Origin: Deltaproteobacteria bacterium
GTDB taxonomy: Bacteria; SAR324; NAC60-12
NCBI GenBank assembly: GCA_002685535.1
Contig: NYXK01000209.1
Span: forward strand, 1-46,108
Direction: 5' to 3'
DNA length: 46,108 nucleotides
Below the pieces are notes generated by a model, which saw nothing but the letters and a program-made list of their open reading frames with translations, made no database searches and was not told where the DNA came from. Each line of letters begins with the position of its first letter. Position 1 is the first letter of the stretch. Of this stretch, positions 12,001-23,766 are shown piece after piece. The position numbers and the translations under genes are program-made.

Positions 12001-12315
12001 TAAGAACACCACACTCCTCCAATGCTTCTCCATGTAGTATTTGGGCAATTCGACACCGACGGCGAAACATTGGACGACGAGGACAATTCGAGAGAACTCG
12101 AGGGTGATTTGATCGGTGTTTCCCCATGTTCCAGGGTCGATCAGATTGGCAGCATGCGGGCCAAAAATGATCCCGCAGATGGTGGCGACAGTTGCTTCAC
12201 CTATGTATAGTCGTTCCTTGATGAACGATGAACACAGCATGAACAGCGACGTGAAGCCGCCGAGGATGATGTAGACCAGATGCGGTCGATTGATCGAAAG
12301 ATGATCCCACGCCAT
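9081..12315 (-). CDS. nha1: Na+(K+)/H+ antiporter of the Nha1 family
   Basis: Plasma-membrane exchanger that expels Na+ or K+ in return for protons, setting cation and pH balance. Exons on the minus strand: 12315-10162 and 10112-9081 (1061 aa); the 49-bp intron has a perfect TACTAAC branch site. About 12 membrane helices fill residues 10-430. The transport core is visible: TATDPVLASSVVG (Asp144) and the ion-site pair Asn176-Asp177 in ESGCNDGMAFPF. The remaining 600 residues are a hydrophilic, charged cytoplasmic tail as in fungal Nha1, where it regulates activity. The tail contains the motif EDEDGEVV twice, once in each exon, the second just after the intron. The Met at 12315 starts directly before the first helix. 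A long upstream interval (to 14040) suggests a long leader or promoter. Confidence 0.96.
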
Positions 12316-14040
12316 GGTGAGTTAAGAGCTTGGTGTCTCTTGGTGATGCTTGGATTTCTTGCCTTGAGAACTTCTCGTTGCGACCACGATAAGCTATGAT
12401 TCTGGGATCACAACAGCAGATGCCAACAGCAGATCTTTTCACGCGTGTCTGCCTCAACCAAGCTGTATGCCCTTCCCAATTCCCCAGTCTGTCGATTCGG
12501 TCAGAAGTATTGCGTGGTGTCGGAGCATTCAGAAGCTGGTTGCGCCCAGTCGCCGCTCCAGTTCAACAAGATTCTTGGTATCTTGGCCAGCTCGAGGCCT
12601 CGGTGCAGCGATTGCACTGTCAATGTAATGATCGGAAGGTCCTCGTAAGGATAGGAATATTCGAAGGGTTTCGTAGGTGGTCGTGGGGGAAAGGAGATAT
12701 TTAGGGGTCCTGCTCATGGAGAGCGCGGGGAGGTGGGGAGGAAAAGAAGGTCGAGATGGTTGAACTCTCGAAAAAAGGATGTGAGGGCCTCGATTGGACT
12801 TTGGCAGGTTAGGTTGGGACTAACGTGATTCTTTATGGTCAGCGGGATTGTAGGCCAAGGCTCTTGACGGGTGAAGAAAAGTTGAAAAGCCAAGCAAAGC
12901 CGAGAAAATTGCCCAGCTTTGAAAGAGTCCCAAGCCTCGATGACGGAATATAATTGGGGAGAAAAGTGTCGAGATGCTGGGTTCTGGTTCTCGTCCAAAT
13001 AAACGAGTGTGGGCTGTACCAATAACGGCGGCTGCGCTATGATTATTGTAGTTTTTAGTGCATGCAGTTGCGTTTCTTGGTGTTCTTGCACGAGCTGGGC
13101 GAACTCTTGATGTTGTTCAAGATATGGCAAGAGATTGATAAGGTGGAGAAGATCTTGAAATGGGAAGGACCTTGGAAGTAATGATCTGGGATAATTTGAT
13201 ATATGAACTGACCTCTAATCAATTTCTATTATGCCTTCCTTGGTTGACAGGCAATACTATGCTTCCTTCTTCTCATCCATTTGCATTGGGCTCATCTCGT
13301 CTCGTCTCGTCTCGTCTCGTCTCGTCCCAACCATCCCATCCCATCCATGGATCTCGACGCGACAAAATTTCCTCCCTTCTCTTGTCTTGTTCTGTTCTGA
13401 TATCGATTGTTGCCGACCCTCCGAGATTTGCATCCCTGTCTGTGCCGATCTGATTCGCCACTTCCTCTGCCTTCTGCCAAGCCACACGTTGAAAGTGGGA
13501 CCCGATAAGCAGAGCCCTGCGAATCTGGAAAGCGGTGAAGTGGGTCGCGTAATTTGACTGGCCATGGTGAGGAGTCGAGACGCCAGAGCCCAGAGCCCAG
13601 AGGATCCAGAGGCGTAAAGGTTCCCACATGTGGTTCTGGCTGGTGGTACTACTGTACTGTATGCAAGTCCCATGCACGGCTGCTGCGGTCCAGCTCCAAT
13701 GACTGTCAGTCTTCAACCCTTCAACGGCACATCGTGGACTTCGCTCTCTTCTCATGCAATGTCAAACTCTTCTTCTCCAGACAGTTCCTTTGACTTGCGT
13801 GGGGTGCATTGAGGGCTGTTGGAAGCTGAGGCTCTTGTCAGTCACCTGGACTGCGAATATTCTATTCTTGCATGATCACATCTCGTCCTAAGACTCATAT
13901 CTCCACGTCTCCCCATACCTATGCCGGCCTTCACCCACGTTTTTGCGCCACTGAGCCAGCTTGTTCATGTACCTCTTCTTGTTGGGAGCTTTGGTTTCTC
14001 GGGGAAGTGATACACTCCTCCCGCTCATCGGCAGTGCGGG
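12316..14040. other. 1.7-kb divergent promoter region between nha1 and the Zn2Cys6 regulator
   Basis: Leaders and promoters of both genes must lie here. A six-copy CTCGT array sits at 13296-13325. On the minus strand a frame of 86 codons (12457-12197) starts upstream of the nha1 ATG and overlaps it out of frame, so it could act as an upstream ORF if transcribed. The 138-codon minus frame at 13130-12714 shows no motif and I do not call it. Confidence 0.5.
13296..13325. repeat. CTCGT microsatellite, six copies
   Basis: Six perfect tandem copies of CTCGT, preceded by one imperfect unit (CTCAT) and followed by a CCCATCC-type run. It lies in the shared upstream region of two divergent genes. Confidence 0.95.
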
Positions 14041-16048
14041 ATGCTGAAGCAAGGTAAACGGAAGTCGGCTCCAAAGTCTAGGAACGGCTGTTTGACGTGC
14101 AGGTACGTGATATGCTGTAGTTAGTATGTTGTGCTATTCTGTACTGTCGCGTGCCGTATCTCTGTATCTCCCTCTGTACAGTACCTTAGGTGGGATGTCG
14201 GGCATCGTCAGGACATCTTGAGCACAATTGCGGCATATTGCTGCTACGCTGTGTGGATTCCTTGTGGCTGACAAGGGCAAACCACATTGTAGGGCCCGCA
14301 GAGTGAAATGTGACGAGCGACTTCCGGTCTGCACGTTGTGTTCCCGAATCCAGCGACCATGTGTCTGGAAACGAACACAACCAAATTCCCGACGTCCACT
14401 CCTACCACAGGAGACAGATCAGCTTCATCAGGCGCAGCCTTCCGAGATTTTGCATTTCGTGAACCAGGATGAGGCCCACTACTTCCGAGTCTATCAAGAA
14501 GAAGCATGTCTAGAGCTTTCTAGATACAACAAGTCTTCGGCTTGGAGTTACACTCTGCTTCAGGCGTGTTACCATGAACCCTTCGTTCTACGAGCCGTGG
14601 TGGCCATCGGAGCTTTCAACAAATCCATCAAGCAAGGTTACTTTGCCACTGCTGGTCCAGCTTCTGAGAGAAAAGCAAACATGGAAATAGCAAACCGACA
14701 CCAAACATTCGCCTTGGCATCATACGATCGAGCGATAGTCGGCATGCAACAGATTGTACCTGTTCCTCAAGATCCATCGTCACTGAGGAATGCTCTACTG
14801 GCCTGCCTTGTCATTTACTGCATCGAACTTTTACTCAAGTCGCCTACAACTGCTCTCAATCAAGGTCAAAATGGTTATTCGCTGCTCCAGCAATGGTCAG
14901 ACAACAAGGATGCCCAGAACACCGGGCTTTCATCTCCCAACTCTGGCATTGTTGACGACGAGATCTTCCACGAGTATGGACGTATCGAGCTCTATCATGC
15001 AATCCGGTGGGGTATCAAGGATTTACCCCGCCATATGAAACGAAGACGAGAGGGAGCAGTCACAGTACAGAACATGCCAACTCGGTTCAGCATTTTAGAA
15101 GAGGCAAGAAGATTTCAGCAACTTATCATGCGACGCACGTTTCATCTAGTGGATGAGTCGTACGCTCGCAATATTATGCTCAAGCAAGACTTGAGGCATC
15201 CTTATACTGTGGACAGTCCAGGAGAATTGATGGATCCATGCTACGTACCCATGGATCTTGTAGCAGATCGCGATCAGTACTTGAAGGATATCAGAAGATG
15301 GATTAAGGCATTCGCACCGATCCTCACTAAAGCCATGGATTCGTCAGATCCTCTCACACAATCGGAGGTAGCTCTCCTTCAGATACAAATCTTAAATGCT
15401 GAGATGTCGCTTGCCGGAGCTTTCTTCACCAAGCAAACTGAACATGATCAATTCCTGCCATCCTTTACCCAGATAGTCTCACTCTCCCGGCATATCAATC
15501 GCTCAAATCTCAAGCTTTGGAACACAAGTTCTCCAGTCTTCAACTTCCCCGACAGCATCGAGAAGCCGCTTTACGACACAGCTATGTTCTGCCGCGACAA
15601 AACTATCCGGGAAGAAGCACTCACCATTCTCCGCACCACGGCTCATCGCGACCCAACACGCCAGCAAGCTCGCTTGGCAACACGAGCATCGTTCATCGTG
15701 AATCTAGAAGAAGCGAACCGGCTACCAGATGGAACGATACCAGAAGACGGCCGATGGAAGCTCATCTGGATCTTACATCATTACAAAGAACCAGAAAACG
15801 ACATGACCATCGTCTGCTCTAGGAAGATTGGCTATCCGATGGGAGAGCAGTACCCCGCGCAGCGTGAGTGGAAACGGATGACTTTTACAGAAGACGAGGC
15901 AGAGACAATGGCAAGTCCTGCTTGGAATGAAGATATTCACTTCTCGTCATGGGCACCGAAACGTAATTTCTCCAAACCAGCTTGTATCTCGTGGAGAGAG
16001 GTTCATGATGAATTTCTTGGGAGGACAGATCGATCGAGAATCGGCTGA
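14041..16048 (+). CDS. Zn2Cys6 (Gal4-type) transcription factor with fungal-specific middle domain
   Basis: Nuclear DNA-binding regulator, 605 aa. Exon 1 is only 62 bp (14041-14102); exon 2 is 14293-16048. The intron splits the zinc cluster: joining the exons gives NGCLTCRARRVKCDERLPVC with cysteines at 17, 20, 27, 34, 37 and 44 (C-x2-C-x6-C-x6-C-x2-C-x6-C), which is canonical and strongly supports the join. An in-frame TGA at 14008 makes the ATG at 14041 the first possible start. A basic stretch (KQGKRKSAPKSR) precedes the cluster. The long C-terminal part, with LLQACYHEPFVLRAVVAIGA, resembles regulators of the fungal_trans_2 type often found beside secondary-metabolism genes. It is the nearest regulator to the methyltransferase/P450 run that follows. 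Confidence 0.93.
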
Positions 16049-17363
16049 AGAGACACCGGAAGTCGAGAAACATTCTCCAGATATCGTCTTTTAACTCCGA
16101 ACACAAGAATGTCATATCTCGATCTCCGAACTATACGACATCTTAGGCACGAAGACAAGTTGCCCAGAAGTCCAGTACCTCCCACCTACCAAAAGAACCC
16201 CGGGCCCTTACGATGTACAACGCCCTGCAGGCGCCTATCTGCATCTCGGCTGGTATCTAGGCGATTATCTACACCTCGAGTAAAGCACCCGCGAAACAGA
16301 AGGCGACCATCAGCCCATCGGCTTGGGACGGGATCTCGGCAGTATCAGGAACGTTACCTGTTACGTGGGAGTACACACGCTCCTGGGCGAGATTGCGGGA
16401 ACATGCTCATCGGGGAGCGAGAAGCTGGGAAGCTGGGAAAGAAGATCTGTAAAGGGGCGCTCTGCAGAAATAAACAAAACAAAACATATAATATGTAATC
16501 AAATTCATTGTTAACATCTTGATCGCTCTTCTCAGGAAGAATTCGGTTGCGTTTAGATTGTGGTTAACTTTCCTGCTCATCCTATCTCGAGCTCATTCTT
16601 CATCTTTCACCCCCACTATCTCCTCTCCCGATATTTCCCTCCTTGCTGCACTCTATACTTCTCTCCATGCCTCCTACCCAAGGTAAAAGTGAAGTATCAA
16701 ATAGTTTGCCATTTGTGTTCCCTCTCATATCCTCCCACCTTTAAGTAACCCAACCCCACGAGCTTCAGGCTGCAGGGTCTCAACAGTACGTCCAGTAAGC
16801 GAACCAAACACAGGGTCAAACCACTAAGTTTCAGCGCACCGTCTCCATCTCCCAGACAGCCCAGCGCTTGAACTCCAGGCTTCTCAGCGCCAAACCCCAT
16901 AACATATCACTGGTCGACAAACCTCCGCGTTACCTCGTTGGTGCGGCCGTACCCTGTCAAAACGTACATGAGATCAGCTTATCTTCTCGGATATCGCTGC
17001 ATCTCATTGATCGAGGTACAAAACCAACAAGATTCAGGCTGTTCTACTCGCTCGTTGTGCATGGACTGTACGAATTCGGTCCTGTACGAGGTCAATGAGG
17101 TGCTGATCTATCTAAGAATTGCTGCGGTTGGATGGATGGGCGATGGATGATGTGATGGGATGAGATGGGATGAGATGCTACGTACCACGTTGCAGGTAAA
17201 CGTGGCACCTGGATTTAATATTGTAGGATACATAACTTCTGAAATACTATCCACAATCCCGTACATCCCTCTATTTCCCATTCCGTCAGAACACCAAAAT
17301 ACCTATCCCATCATTCAAGCAACCGTCCGTATCTACCCCGCTATACCTCCAAATTACACCGCC
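16049..17363. other. 1.3-kb intergenic region
   Basis: 3' flank of the regulator and upstream region of the LaeA-like gene. Pyrimidine-rich around 16570-16680; a GATGG/GATGA-rich repeat tract lies at 17130-17177. No convincing coding frame. Confidence 0.6.
17130..17177. repeat. degenerate GATGG/GATGA tract
   Basis: A run of GATGG, GATGA and GATGT units, including GATGGGATGA twice in tandem near the right end. It lies about 190 bp upstream of the LaeA-like start codon. Confidence 0.7.
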
Positions 17364-18725
17364 ATGGCCAACACCAACCCTCAAGACATCAACGACGCGG
17401 ATTCCTCCCTCGGCGACGACGACATCGACGATCTATCTTCAACCGTCTCAATAAACAGCAGTATCCTCGCCCATCGCCACGAAAACGGACGTCGGTACCA
17501 CGCCTACAAAGACGGGAAATATCTAGGTCCGAACGATGTCCCCGAGCAAGACCGGCTGGATTTACAGCATCATCTTTTCACATTGACATTTGATGGAAAA
17601 TTGCATCTGTAAGTGCTTGTATCACATCAAGCTGCCTTCAATCCCGCCTATCCAACTCGTCATTCATGCCCTACTTGATAAACACTTCATAATTTGGAAT
17701 CGAAAAAACATCACACTCTATACTAACCACCACAAGATGTCCGCTCCCCCCCACCCTCCATCGCGTCCTAGACGCGGGAACCGGCACCGGAATCTGGGCT
17801 ATCGACTTCGCCGACACGCACCCTACAGCCACGGTCCTAGGTCTCGACCTCAGTCCCATCCAACCCGGTTTCGTGCCCCCGAACGTGAGTTTCCAGGTCG
17901 ATGATCTGGAGGAGGAGTGGACGTTTAAGGAGGGGGAGGGTTTTGATTTCGTGTATGCGAGGATGATGACGAGTAGTTTTGCGGATTGGGGGAGGTTTTT
18001 TGAGCAGAGTTTTCGGTGAGCTTTTCTTTTTTTCTTTCTATTCTATCAAGGAAAACCTTGGTGGATTAATTCCAATTGTATGGGATGGTTCGAAATCTAG
18101 ATTTTGGGTATTGATGGAGTGGTAGACACATGACACCAGGCGGATATATCGAAATGGCGGATATCTGCTTCCCGGTTGAGTTCGTGGATGATACCATGCC
18201 AGAGGATTCAGCGCTCAAGAAATGGGCTGGTCTCATTCTTGATGGGACGAGGACGATTGGGAGGCCAATTGATAGTGCGAAGAAGTACAAGGAGCAGCTT
18301 GAGAAAGCTGGGTTCGTGAATGTCGTTGAGCAGAAATTCACGTGGCCGCAGAATAGGTGGCCGAAGGAGAAGAAGATGAAGGAGATTGGTAAGATGTTTT
18401 GTTGCTATATCCATAATCTTCACTCCTGATGAGTCTCTCATTACTATCATAATTGATACAAGATGTTTCGCTAATTATGGTGCAGGAGCATGGTCTTTGG
18501 AGAACATGGCGCCTTCACTTGAAGGTTTCTCAATGGCTTTGTTTACTCGGGTGTTCAATTGGACGAAGGAGGAAGTTGAGATCTTCTTAGTCGATGTACG
18601 GAAAGAGATGAAGGATACAAAAGTCCATGCATTCTGGCCCATGTAAGTATTTGTCCTCTACCTTTCGACTGGTAATGCTGATAGAAGATCGCAGATATGT
18701 GGTGTATGCTCAGAAGCCGACGTAA
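17364..18725 (+). CDS. LaeA-like SAM-dependent methyltransferase (TAM/UbiE-like), five exons
   Basis: Class I methyltransferase of the large fungal LaeA-like family; substrate unknown. Exons 17364-17608, 17737-18015, 18126-18388, 18486-18642, 18695-18725 (324 aa). All four introns have good donors (GTAAGT, GTGAGC, GTAAGA, GTAAGT) and keep frame; the first has a TACTAAC branch site. The acidic N terminus with [19 protein letters not shown] and LFTLTF is the family signature. Motif I is [11 protein letters not shown] (residues 92-102), followed by [10 protein letters not shown] as the acidic-loop strand, FVYARMM, and [11 protein letters not shown] as the post-motif strand. The last exon encodes only the closing strand YVVYAQKPT. 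Family members include the global regulator LaeA and pathway methyltransferases; the sequence alone does not separate these, but pathway enzyme is more likely given the neighbours. Confidence 0.94.
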
Positions 18726-19487
18726 TAATGAAGAATGTAATGATATAGCACTTGACAAATACAAGTCAACACGAAATTGACTTCATGATCAGAACTCTGG
18801 TGAGTCGAGCTTCGAACAAATTGATCTCTGTTTCCGGAGAATTCTATAAAGTCCGCGCCCCGGCTCAATTTCAGTGCCCAGCAAAAGTCCACGCCTCGAT
18901 CGGTCTTTGATCGTATAAACCGCCGGTCCACTTCGTTTAAGAAACCATTATATAAAGGCTATCTTCTACAGTATACTTTGCAGAAAGAAAGTGCAAACAA
19001 GGGTTGATTTCTTGATAACCGGACTTATCCTGCACTGAACCCCCATCCAAAGCTTTCCAGCAGAATATCGCGGCGCATGCTGCTGAATCTCATCCAATCA
19101 TCGTCTTGGCACCCCAGCACCTCTTCACAGACACCAGAATATCAATCGAATCACAACCTTGCATGGCCTGAGCTGTTCGGCACCAGCTTCCGGAGTAAGG
19201 ACAAAAGTGGAGACAAGTCCCGCTGTATTATTGACCAACTTGCAGGCAACAACTTTCCTCAACTCTACAAATACAAATACGCTCACTCTTCCTAGCTACT
19301 CTCCTCCCTTTTCGAACAACTCACGCTCTGGCTGAAAATTGAGTGGTCTGTAAGGTGCAGTAGATAGTAAACACTTCCAAGAACAATCAATACCTTTGCT
19401 CAAAGCGAAGAAAAACCGGACGTAAATAAATCAGTTTTAACAGCTCGATCATCCACGCCCAAGCCGCTACCAGCTTCCACCGTCAAG
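18726..19487. other. 762-bp upstream region of the TMT1-like gene
   Basis: A TATA-like TATATAAAGG lies at about 18949-18958. If transcription starts there, the leader is about 500 nt and contains an upstream frame of 72 codons (19077-19295). No other gene is seen. Confidence 0.4.
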
Positions 19488-20441
19488 ATGTCAACACCAC
19501 AAACATCCACGTCTAGCGAAAAGACCTTCACGTCCTACACCAGAGACCAAGGCAAATCCTACGCCCAAGCCCGCCCCTCCTACCACCCCAAACTCTACGA
19601 AAAAGTTCTTAAGCAACATACCTCTACCGGTGGCCAACTTACTACCCTCCTAGACGTCGGCTGTGGCCCAGGAATCACAGCCCGCGCTCTCGCACCACAC
19701 TTCAATCAAGTAACCGGCCTCGACCCATCAGAAGGCATGATAAACAACGCCCGCGCTCTAGGCGGCACAACCGCCTCATCCTCGCCCATCCGCTTCGAGA
19801 TCTCCACCGCCGAAGACCTAGGCTGGCATCTCACACCCCCAGTCGAAGACGCCAGTATCGATCTCCTCACAGCATCAACGGCAGCGCATTGGTTCGACAT
19901 GTCCGCTTTCTGGCCGCGTGCAGCTCGTGTCCTTAAACCAGGCGGGACAGTCGCGCTTTGGACGACTGGACAGCTGAGTATTCATCCCTCGGTGCCTAAT
20001 TCCGAGGCTTTGAATGCTGCGCTCATGGATCTTGAGGAGCGAGACTTGCAGCCTTTCTTTGAACCGGGGAATTGGCTTACTCGCAACCTTTATAGCGAGT
20101 TGCCACTTCCATGGACGCTTGACACGCCCGTGGATGAATTCGACGAAGCGGGTTTCGTGAGGATGGAATGGGGGACGGGGGAGAATGATGCCGAGGAGTT
20201 CTTTGCTGGGGGCGCGCTGACGATGGATTTGGATATGATGGAGAAGGTTATGGGGACGGCGAGTCCGGTGCAGAGGTGGAGGGAGGCGAATAACGAGGCG
20301 GTTGGGACCGAGGGGGATGTGGTGAAGAGGATGAGGAGGGAGATCGAGAGGTTGTTGAGGGAGGCTGGGGTGGAGGAGGGGAAGGAGATTATTAGGGGGA
20401 GTCCGAAGGGGGTGTTATTGGTTGTGAAGAAGAAGGCTTAG
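19488..20441 (+). CDS. class I methyltransferase, trans-aconitate methyltransferase (TMT1)-like
   Basis: Single-exon gene of 317 aa. The order of motifs is that of the methyltransferase-11 fold: YAQARPSYHPKLY at the start, motif I LLDVGCGPGITA (residues 54-65), VTGLDPSEGMI as the SAM-adenosine strand, DLLTASTAAHWFD as motif II, and RVLKPGGTVALW as motif III. The combination AAHWFD with VLKPGG is typical of the yeast Tmt1/bacterial Tam-like group, which methylate small carboxylic acids such as trans-aconitate; the true substrate cannot be read. The C-terminal third is rich in Glu, Lys and Arg. Codon use shifts from C-ending codons in the first half to G-rich ones at the end. Probably cytosolic. 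Confidence 0.9.
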   Translation: MSTPQTSTSSEKTFTSYTRDQGKSYAQARPSYHPKLYEKVLKQHTSTGGQLTTLLDVGCGPGITARALAPHFNQVTGLDPSEGMINNARALGGTTASSSPIRFEISTAEDLGWHLTPPVEDASIDLLTASTAAHWFDMSAFWPRAARVLKPGGTVALWTTGQLSIHPSVPNSEALNAALMDLEERDLQPFFEPGNWLTRNLYSELPLPWTLDTPVDEFDEAGFVRMEWGTGENDAEEFFAGGALTMDLDMMEKVMGTASPVQRWREANNEAVGTEGDVVKRMRREIERLLREAGVEEGKEIIRGSPKGVLLVVKKKA

Positions 20442-20783
20442 ATACTGCTGAGAAGTAATTGCATTCGTTTTGCTGTGGTTTCTGCATTCGCATCGTGCAA
20501 CCTTGACTTTATTTTGTCTGGGGTAAGCGAGCCCCTGAGTTTTGGCGAGATTGGGAGAGGGATTGATGGTGGCCTGGGTTTGATTTCACGCGATGCTTGG
20601 CATAACAGACCCTATGATTCTTGATGTATCAGAATTGTTTGGGTGCTTAATTGTTCCATTATATTAATGTGATACCCGAACGTGCCGAACAGCTTCATCA
20701 CCAATTGCTCTCACGTTAAACCAGCCACGATCTAGATGTCATTGAGAAAGACGTAGCTACTTCAAACTTCCTCCAGAACACTC
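20442..20783. other. 342-bp convergent intergenic region
   Basis: The TMT1-like gene and the CYP52-like gene end towards each other here. Only 3' flanking sequence; no feature seen. Confidence 0.7.
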
Positions 20784-22406
20784 TCAAGTCTTCTTAATCA
20801 GGCCTACAATTGTTCCATGTAAGTTTGAAAGAATCAGTCCAAGATGCTCCTGCCACGGTCTCACGTCCCTGGGCTGGATGTCGTCATATTCTTGGAGCAG
20901 GCGGACAAGAATATACGAAGCTTCCATCATAGCAAAGTTTTCTGAAGAGACATCAGTCCAAGTTCCATTACGCTGCTTATACCGACATCCATAATTACAG
21001 AAGTATTAGAAATTGAGCTTACGACCAAGACACTGTCTAGCACCTCCATTAAACGGCAAGAAATCCCATCCTTGGCGTCGTTGTTCCCACCGCTCAGGAC
21101 GAAAATCTTCTGCATCTACACCGTAAAGGTCTTTACGGCGATGCATACCGTACACACAGTAGAGAACCTGTTGCCCTTTCTGGATCATGATAGGTTGTGT
21201 ACCGTGTGGACCGCCACCGACTGGAAGAGTTGTGTCTTTTCTGGCTACGCGAGCATTGACTGGGCCTACTGGATAGAGTCGGAGGACTGACGCGACCAAA
21301 GTCAGCGAGGCCTTGTAAACATTCATTAACCAAGTGAAATACAAAATACCTTCAAAGAAGACATTTCTGAGGTAAATCATACTCTTCAACGTCTCACACG
21401 TTGGCTTCTCTCCTCCCAACTGACCTATCTCTGCGCGTAACAGATGAAGAACGTCAGGTCTCGCAGCCAAAATGTTCACAGTGCATGACAAAAGCTCCGC
21501 AGTAGTATCTCTCCCTGCAGTGAGTATACTAAGGACATGATCTCGAAGCTGGATAGGATCCTTGACTTCCTTCGCTAGCTCGTGGAGGAAGATGTATCGC
21601 TGCTCACCCTCCTCCATTTTGCTGTCTCGCGACGCCAGAGCCGAACTCACCAGACCATCAGCATACTCATGGATAGTCCTACAAGCTCTGAAGAACGAAG
21701 GATGTGGAATCCAATCCATCAGCGCACCAAGGTGAGCACGAAGAGCGATCCAACCCATCGCTTCATCCCATGTCGTCGCAAACTCGTCGCTCTTCCCCTC
21801 CGCATGCAGCACAAGCGAATCTGTCGGACATCCCAGCAGAAACTCCGTACTGATATCCATTGTCAACTTCTGCAGCAGCTCTCTCAGATCAAATGTCGAG
21901 TTGTCTTTCGGTATACACGTGACCAGGTTGCAGAAATGTTTCTCGAAGATATCGAGGTGGACGAGTTGTGCTTTCATAAAGTTCGGACGGAGTAATGCTC
22001 GATGCTGGGACCATTTCTTACCATCGCTTGTGAGGATGCTATGGCCTACGAGGGGGCTTATGACTTTGTGTCGGGCGGCGCCGACTTCGAAGTCTTGTGC
22101 TTGGGTGGAAAGACAGGCGCGGATATTCTCTAGTTCCGTTGTCCAGATCGATTGGGTGCCGAAGGTATTGTAGGTGAATGTATGTCCATGCTTCTCAAAG
22201 AGTCCTTGGACGTAATTGAGGAAACGATTTGCTCGCAGTGCTTGAAGTAATTGTATTATTTGGAGTAGGCCGAGGAGAGTATTGGGTGTGGAGGGTGGCA
22301 GTGCACAACCTCGCTCTGATATGCGGCGTGAGAGCTTTTGCTTTCGAATGGCTTTCCTGACGAAGAATAATGATACTACTAAGAGAAATACTATAGCGTA
22401 CTTCAT
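20784..22406 (-). CDS. cytochrome P450, CYP52-like (fatty acid/alkane hydroxylase clan)
   Basis: ER-bound monooxygenase of 492 aa. Exons on the minus strand: 22406-21350, 21286-21023, 20941-20784. The Met at 22406 starts an N-terminal anchor (MKYAIVFLLVVSLFFV); an earlier in-frame Met at 22499 would put a polar stretch before it. CYP52-type marks are HSILTSDGKKWSQHRALLRP, the I-helix ILTAGRDTTAELLS, EVLRLYPVGPVN (ExxR across the first splice), LPVGGGPHGTQPI, MHRRKDLYG, and the heme loop FLPFNGGARQCLGQ with Cys438. Splicing the 63-bp intron 21349-21287 is needed to restore ExxR; it contains no stop in frame. Known CYP52 enzymes hydroxylate the end of fatty acids or alkanes. Placement in a possible metabolite gene run makes a tailoring role an alternative. 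Confidence 0.94.
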
Positions 22407-23766
22407 CTTGAGTTGTCCTATTTGGCACGATCTCGTGAAGTGTTTGTTAGGGATACTGTCTGTGGGAAGCGATCGAGAGCAATAAGAAGCACTTAACAAT
22501 GGACAACACAGGTAGAGATAAGTACTGCATCTTCTATTGGTTTACTTGGCCTCTTGTTATCTGAAGAAAGAAGAAAAAGAGGGAAAGGAAAAGTCCACTT
22601 TTCTGCATATTTCAAGCTCTGTTGCATGACGGTGCTCGTCGAAATTGGCGAAGGCGAAAGCATATCGAACTCGCGAGAGTAGGTCTTTTCAACGGCTAAG
22701 CTTCACTTCCAGGATCTTTCCCAGAAAAGTCAATAGCTCGATTACCGATTGTAATCACAATTTTAGGAGATAGACGTTGACACTTCGTTGAAAACCAGTA
22801 GCCGGAGAACCGTGGACAAATATTCGCCACAGAATGATGTATGAATACTTTCAATATGTGGCGCACCTAAAGTCGTAGTTAGATTGCTTTTCTCATCCTA
22901 TCTGTCTCAATCATGCATTTGAAAGCCGCGAATCGATTACATTACCCAGCTGAACCTGCTTGGCCGAAGCATTCATGCCCAGCTTCGATCTACTTTAGCG
23001 ACCAACTTCGCAACCGCAACTGAATCCGTTACCATGCATGTGCACTTTCTTATATATGTTCATTATTGTGGTGTGGTGATTGCACAATTCCGTTCGGTCG
23101 TATGTCTCAGAGCGGTCTTCCATCCCAGAATCGGCAAATCCAGAGGCCCGGTCACCTCAACCAAGCCCATTATCCGACCCACCCCTTTCATGAATGTGGT
23201 CACTCATGCACCCGAAGTTCAAGAAGTGCACATCTTCGGCAAGTTCATGCATGCAAGTCGTCGAAGCTGCATCGAGTCTGCAGCGACATTGCGGATACAT
23301 TCGTTTATCCCGCTTCTCCTATTCGCTAAGCGATGCCTCTACGGCAACAGTTGCTCAACATCAAGAGACAACACATCACTCACGCTCGATGGGCTTGCAA
23401 TCAGCCAACTATTCATGAAGTCTAGAGATTCAGGCTGGAATACCTCTCTACGTTCAGAGGTCGGCTACTCTCATTCTGGATATGCTTGCGTATCACCAAC
23501 GCTAGAACAACTTGCATATGCAGTCCTATCTTGCTGAGACCAAAAGCAAGCAGACGGCAGATGGCTGGAATTTGCACTTTATCCAGATGATAAGTTTTCA
23601 GAGACAATACTGTAATGGAGAGATAAACTGTTGGTGGAAGATCTCGTTTGTCCTGAGAGAAGATATCAACATCATTTGATGAATTGCTCGATCTCAAATT
23701 CAAACATCAGAAGTACATCAGCGCAAATTTCCCATCGCAGTACTAAATAAGTAAAACCTCCAAGAG
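22407..23766. other. 1.36-kb divergent region between two P450 genes
   Basis: Upstream sequence of the CYP52-like gene (left, minus) and of the CYP7/8-like gene (right, plus); the two could be co-regulated from it. A 167-codon plus frame at 23034-23537 has no motif and no coding-like codon bias, so it is not called. Confidence 0.5.

Noticed and set aside
12714-13130. 138-codon minus frame upstream of nha1
   Set aside because: No domain, signal or codon bias, and it lies in the promoter interval; could only be a leader frame.
14228-14292. ATG at 14228 as the start of the Zn2Cys6 regulator
   Set aside because: It would lack the first two zinc-cluster cysteines; the short exon at 14041-14102 supplies them with correct spacing and frame.
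18080-18100. B-box-like GGTTCGAAATC
   Set aside because: It lies within an intron of the LaeA-like gene, departs from the tRNA B-box consensus, and has no A box upstream.
23034-23537. 167-codon plus frame between two P450 genes
   Set aside because: No recognisable motif; competing frames overlap it and codon use looks random.
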